DNA of 64,000 bases from JBGPQJ01 sp963709295 (GTDB lineage: Bacteria > Chloroflexota > Anaerolineae > Anaerolineales > Villigracilaceae). Positions 61,523 through 64,000 of the stretch are shown piece by piece. Both the position numbers and the translations under genes were made by a program. Location of the stretch: NCBI GenBank assembly GCA_963709295.1, contig CAVPVW010000008.1, positions 930,001-994,000 on the forward strand, in the 5' to 3' direction. The notes beneath the pieces were generated by a model that saw only the letters and a program-made list of their open reading frames with translations, did no database searches and was not told the DNA's origin. Numbering within the stretch: the first letter of the stretch is position 1; every line of letters starts with the position of its first letter.

Positions 61523-61560
61523 CAACGTCCCGAAGAGTCTCAATCTTCGGGACGTTGTTT
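61523..61560 (+). terminator. terminator of the Rieske/cytochrome b operon
   Basis: 14-bp perfect arms CAACGTCCCGAAGA / TCTTCGGGACGTTG, then TTTGA. Sequence related to the sdh-side hairpin at 55191. Confidence 0.8.
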
Positions 61561-61606
61561 GATCAGCTTACTACTCTCAAGTCTCTAACATCTATTCATC
61601 CAGACC

Positions 61607-62581
61607 TTACGGATTTGCATCACGGGCACAGCGAAAACTGATGAAAGGGTATCCGTACGTTGGATCGTACGCGTCGCGGGAGGAAGAACGAATTTCAGTA
61701 ATGTCACTGCTCCATGAGCCGCCCCGCAGCACTCAAAAAGTACCGCTTAATGGTCCCTGTGGACTTTCCGCCGGCGAGTCTTGGTAATAATCCGCATCAT
61801 ACCAGTCATTGACCCACTCCCAAACATTACCCGCCATGTCATACATCCCGTGGGGGCTTATGCCGCTTTCGTAATTGCCCACTTCGGTTATATCGCCGGT
61901 GCAGCCTCCGTAATTAGCATATGTACAATTTATTCCATTTCCCCAGGGATAAGTTCTGCCATCCGTGCCCCGTGCGGCTTTTTCCCACTCGGCTTCGCTG
62001 GGTAACCTCGCCCCACGCCATTCGCAGTAGTTTTTCGCCTGACTCCAATCCACGTAAATGACAGGATAGTTTAAGTAAATGGAGTTGCGATAATAATTTG
62101 ATTGAGAATGAGAACCGGTGTAATGCGGCGGTTTGCAACCTCCTGTATCTGCGCAAGTCGCGTAAAGCGCGTTGGTCACTTCGTAGATATCCATGTAATA
62201 GTCGTCCAAAGTTACTGAATGAACAGGATTTTCATAGGAAATAAGGCTGTCGCTGCCCATCATAAATGATCCTGCAGACACCAAGCGCATGACAACTCCC
62301 TTAGAATCGATGATCTCCTCAGGCAGTTCGACGGCAGGAATATTTACTTGAGTTGGGCTCGACGTGTTGGTAGGTGTTAGGCTTGTCAGCCAAGTAGGAT
62401 TCGTGGTGATTACAGCTGTAGCATCTGAGAAGGTTGTGGGTGTCGCCCTTGACACTAGCGAAGCAGGGATATTCTTTTCCGGTTGAACAATTCCACAACC
62501 GCCCACCAAGACGGTAACAACCAGGCTAATGAAGCCTGTTCTCCAATAATGCCCTATGTTTTGTCCTGAACGGTCGACCAT
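61607..62581 (-). pseudogene. FGE-sulfatase-domain (SUMF1-like) lipoprotein with an internal stop
   Basis: Lipoprotein signal with GGC lipobox near residue 29, then a Ser/Thr-rich linker and a formylglycine-generating-enzyme-like domain: GSFMMGSDSLISYENPVHSV, ARLPSEAEWEKAARGTDGR, MYDMAGNVWEWVNDWYDADY. The frame stops at TGA (61733-61735, minus). It continues in the same frame as VLRGGSWSSDITEIRSS to FISFRCARDANP and TAA at 61607. Homologs usually have Arg before VLRGGSW, so CGA to TGA is the likely change. AT-rich. Confidence 0.82.
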
Positions 62582-62670
62582 AGAATAAGCCCTTTATTCG
62601 CGATGAAGGTCACCGGAATGGATTTGACCCATTTTACATCTTGTTGAGAAGTAAAAACAACAGAGAAAAC

Positions 62671-62700
62671 AAAAAGAGCGGCGCGTCTCCGCAACCGCTC
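62671..62700 (-). terminator. terminator of icd
   Basis: Minus strand GAGCGG, 13-base loop, CCGCTC, TTTTTGTTTT. Confidence 0.8.
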
Positions 62701-62735
62701 TCACTGCTTTCCATTCGCTACTCTCCACTCTCTAA

Positions 62736-64000
62736 TTACATGTGTTTTATGATCGCATCCCCGAACTCGGAACACTTCACCTCGACGGCGTGTTCCATCA
62801 GGCGGGCGAAATCGTAGGTGACGGTCTTGGCAGCGACGGCGCCTTCCATCCCCTTGATGATCAGGTCCGCCGCCTCGGTCCAGCCCATGTAGCGCAGCAT
62901 CATCTCGCCGGAGAGCAGCACCGAGCCGGGGTTGACCTTGTCGAGGTCGGCGTACTTGGGCGCGGTGCCGTGCGTCGCCTCGAAGATGGCGTGCCCGGTC
63001 TCGTAGTTGATGTTGGCGCCGGGCGCGATGCCGATTCCCCCCACCTGTGCGGCGATGGCATCTGATATGTAGTCGCCGTTCAGATTCATGGTGGCGATGA
63101 CGTCGTAATCGCGCGGGCGGATGAGCACGAACTGCAGGCTCACGTCGGCGATGGAATCCTTGACGAGCAGTTTCTTCTTCCACTGACCGCTGCCGTGCGT
63201 GTCCCAAATCTTCAGCGCCTCTTCCACCTCACGCTTGATGTCGTTCTGCTGGTCGGGTGACATCATGTCAAAGCCGGGGTCGATCATCTTGGCGTTGTCT
63301 TCCACGCTCAGGTCCGGGTTGGCTTCCTTGTTGCCCAGGATCCAGCTCTCGCGTTCGGTGACGATCTGGTCACGGAACTCGCGCTTGGCGAGCGCGTAGC
63401 CCCAGTCCTTGAAGGCGCCTTCGGTGTATTTCATGATATTGCCCTTGTGGACCAGATTCACATTTTTACGCTTGTTCTCCAGCGCCCACTTGATCGTCGC
63501 GCGGACAAGGCGCTCAGTGCCTTCCACCGAGATGGGTTTCACGCCGATGGCCGACGTATCGGGGAAGCGGATCTTGGCGTAGTCCTTGGGGAACGCGCCT
63601 TTGAACAATTCCATGAACTTCTTGTTGTCCTCCGAACCGTAGGGAAACTCGAGGCCGGTGTAGATGTCCTCGGTGTTCTCGCGGAAGACCACCATGCTGA
63701 CGTATTCCGGGTGCTTCATGGGCGAGGGTACGCCGGTAAAGTAGCGGATCGGGCGCATGCAGACGTACAGGTCCAGCAATTGGCGCAGCGCCACGTTCAG
63801 TGAGCGGATGCCTCCGCCGATCGGGGTGGTCAGCGGGCCTTTGATTCCGACCAGGAATTCCTTGAAGGCTTGCTCGGTCTCATCAGGCAAGCCAGCTTTG
63901 GAACATCTTGAATGATTTCTCACCCGCGTAGACTTCCATCCAGTGAATTTTCCGCTTGCCCTTGTAGGCTTTCTCCACCGCCGCGTCGATCACCCGCACC
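62736..64000 (-). CDS. icd: isocitrate dehydrogenase (NADP+), 5' partial and frame interrupted
   Basis: Conversion of isocitrate to 2-oxoglutarate. The start lies beyond base 64000. Substrate and cofactor features: PIGGGIRSLNVALRQ, YVCMRPIRYF, FRENTEDIYTGLEF (NADP-type Icd), LVHKGNIMKYTEGAFKDWGY, NLNGDYISDAIAAQVGGIG and HGTAPKYADLDKVNPGS. An extra base at about 63889-63890 (CTTGCC for CTGCC) breaks the frame; corrected it reads FQSWLPDETEQAFKEFL, and the upstream part begins VRVIDAAVEKAYKGKRKIHW. Confidence 0.93.

Noticed and set aside
1..64000. tRNA genes
   Set aside because: Scanning for T-loop patterns such as GGTTCGAATCC with a matching acceptor stem gave nothing convincing by eye.

Overview
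This 64 kb window looks like a chromosomal segment of a GC-rich, facultatively or fully aerobic member of the Chloroflexota, most like an Anaerolineae lineage. The inference rests on gene content: a RibXY-type riboflavin importer behind an FMN riboswitch, SpoVS without other sporulation genes, T-box control of valS, an F420/LLM-type oxidoreductase, Ser/Thr receptor kinases, and AT-rich leaderless-type promoters in a GC-rich background. No rRNA, tRNA, CRISPR array, phage genes or transposase were seen.

Layout. 0-2 kb: end of a membrane Ser/Thr kinase with carbohydrate-binding ectodomains. 2.1-5.0 kb: riboflavin ABC importer under an FMN riboswitch. 5.1-7.7 kb: ferredoxin, then a PadR-modA-modB molybdate operon with an operator lying on its promoter and start codon. 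7.9-12.2 kb: DegV, a DUF1475-like membrane protein, an FHA-GAF-nucleotide cyclase and an M32 carboxypeptidase. 12.3-15.7 kb: dinB-like gene and valS under a T-box leader. 15.6-18.9 kb: btuFCD cobalamin importer under a cobalamin riboswitch. 19.1-29.1 kb: ComEC-like protein, PTP-like phosphatase, lipoprotein, TPR protein, PLP decarboxylase, M14 carboxypeptidase, FMN reductase and ribA. 29.3-35.5 kb: one-gene units, all on the minus strand and mostly separated by a shared, strictly oriented repeat, which I read as a candidate integron-like (CALIN) cassette array without an integrase. 35.7-45.4 kb: acs, DsbA-like, MFS exporter, deoxynucleoside kinase, Fe/Mn SOD, CPBP protease, HTH regulator, pterin dehydratase, LLM oxidoreductase and a DUF7000-like gene. 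45.4-49.9 kb: lamin-tail surface protein, spoVS, a DnaA-box-rich intergenic region (candidate oriC), a nucleotidyltransferase and a second deoxynucleoside kinase. 50.0-54.0 kb: a coupled glycan operon (acyltransferase, two glycosyltransferases, FkbM methyltransferase). 55.2-61.4 kb: succinate dehydrogenase sdhCDAB back to back with a Rieske/cytochrome b complex whose last subunit carries a diheme cytochrome c domain. 61.6-64 kb: a broken FGE-type lipoprotein and NADP-type isocitrate dehydrogenase (5' end outside the window).

How it fits together. Acetyl-CoA synthetase, isocitrate dehydrogenase, complex II and a bc-type complex describe oxidative acetate/TCA metabolism, with SOD as oxygen defence. 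Cofactor supply is under RNA control: riboflavin and cobalamin uptake by riboswitches and Val-tRNA charging by a T-box.

Caution. At least nine single-base indels interrupt otherwise well-conserved genes, including sdhA and icd. Because such central genes are hit, uncorrected sequencing errors are more likely than decay, so interrupted genes are given here over their full apparent extent.
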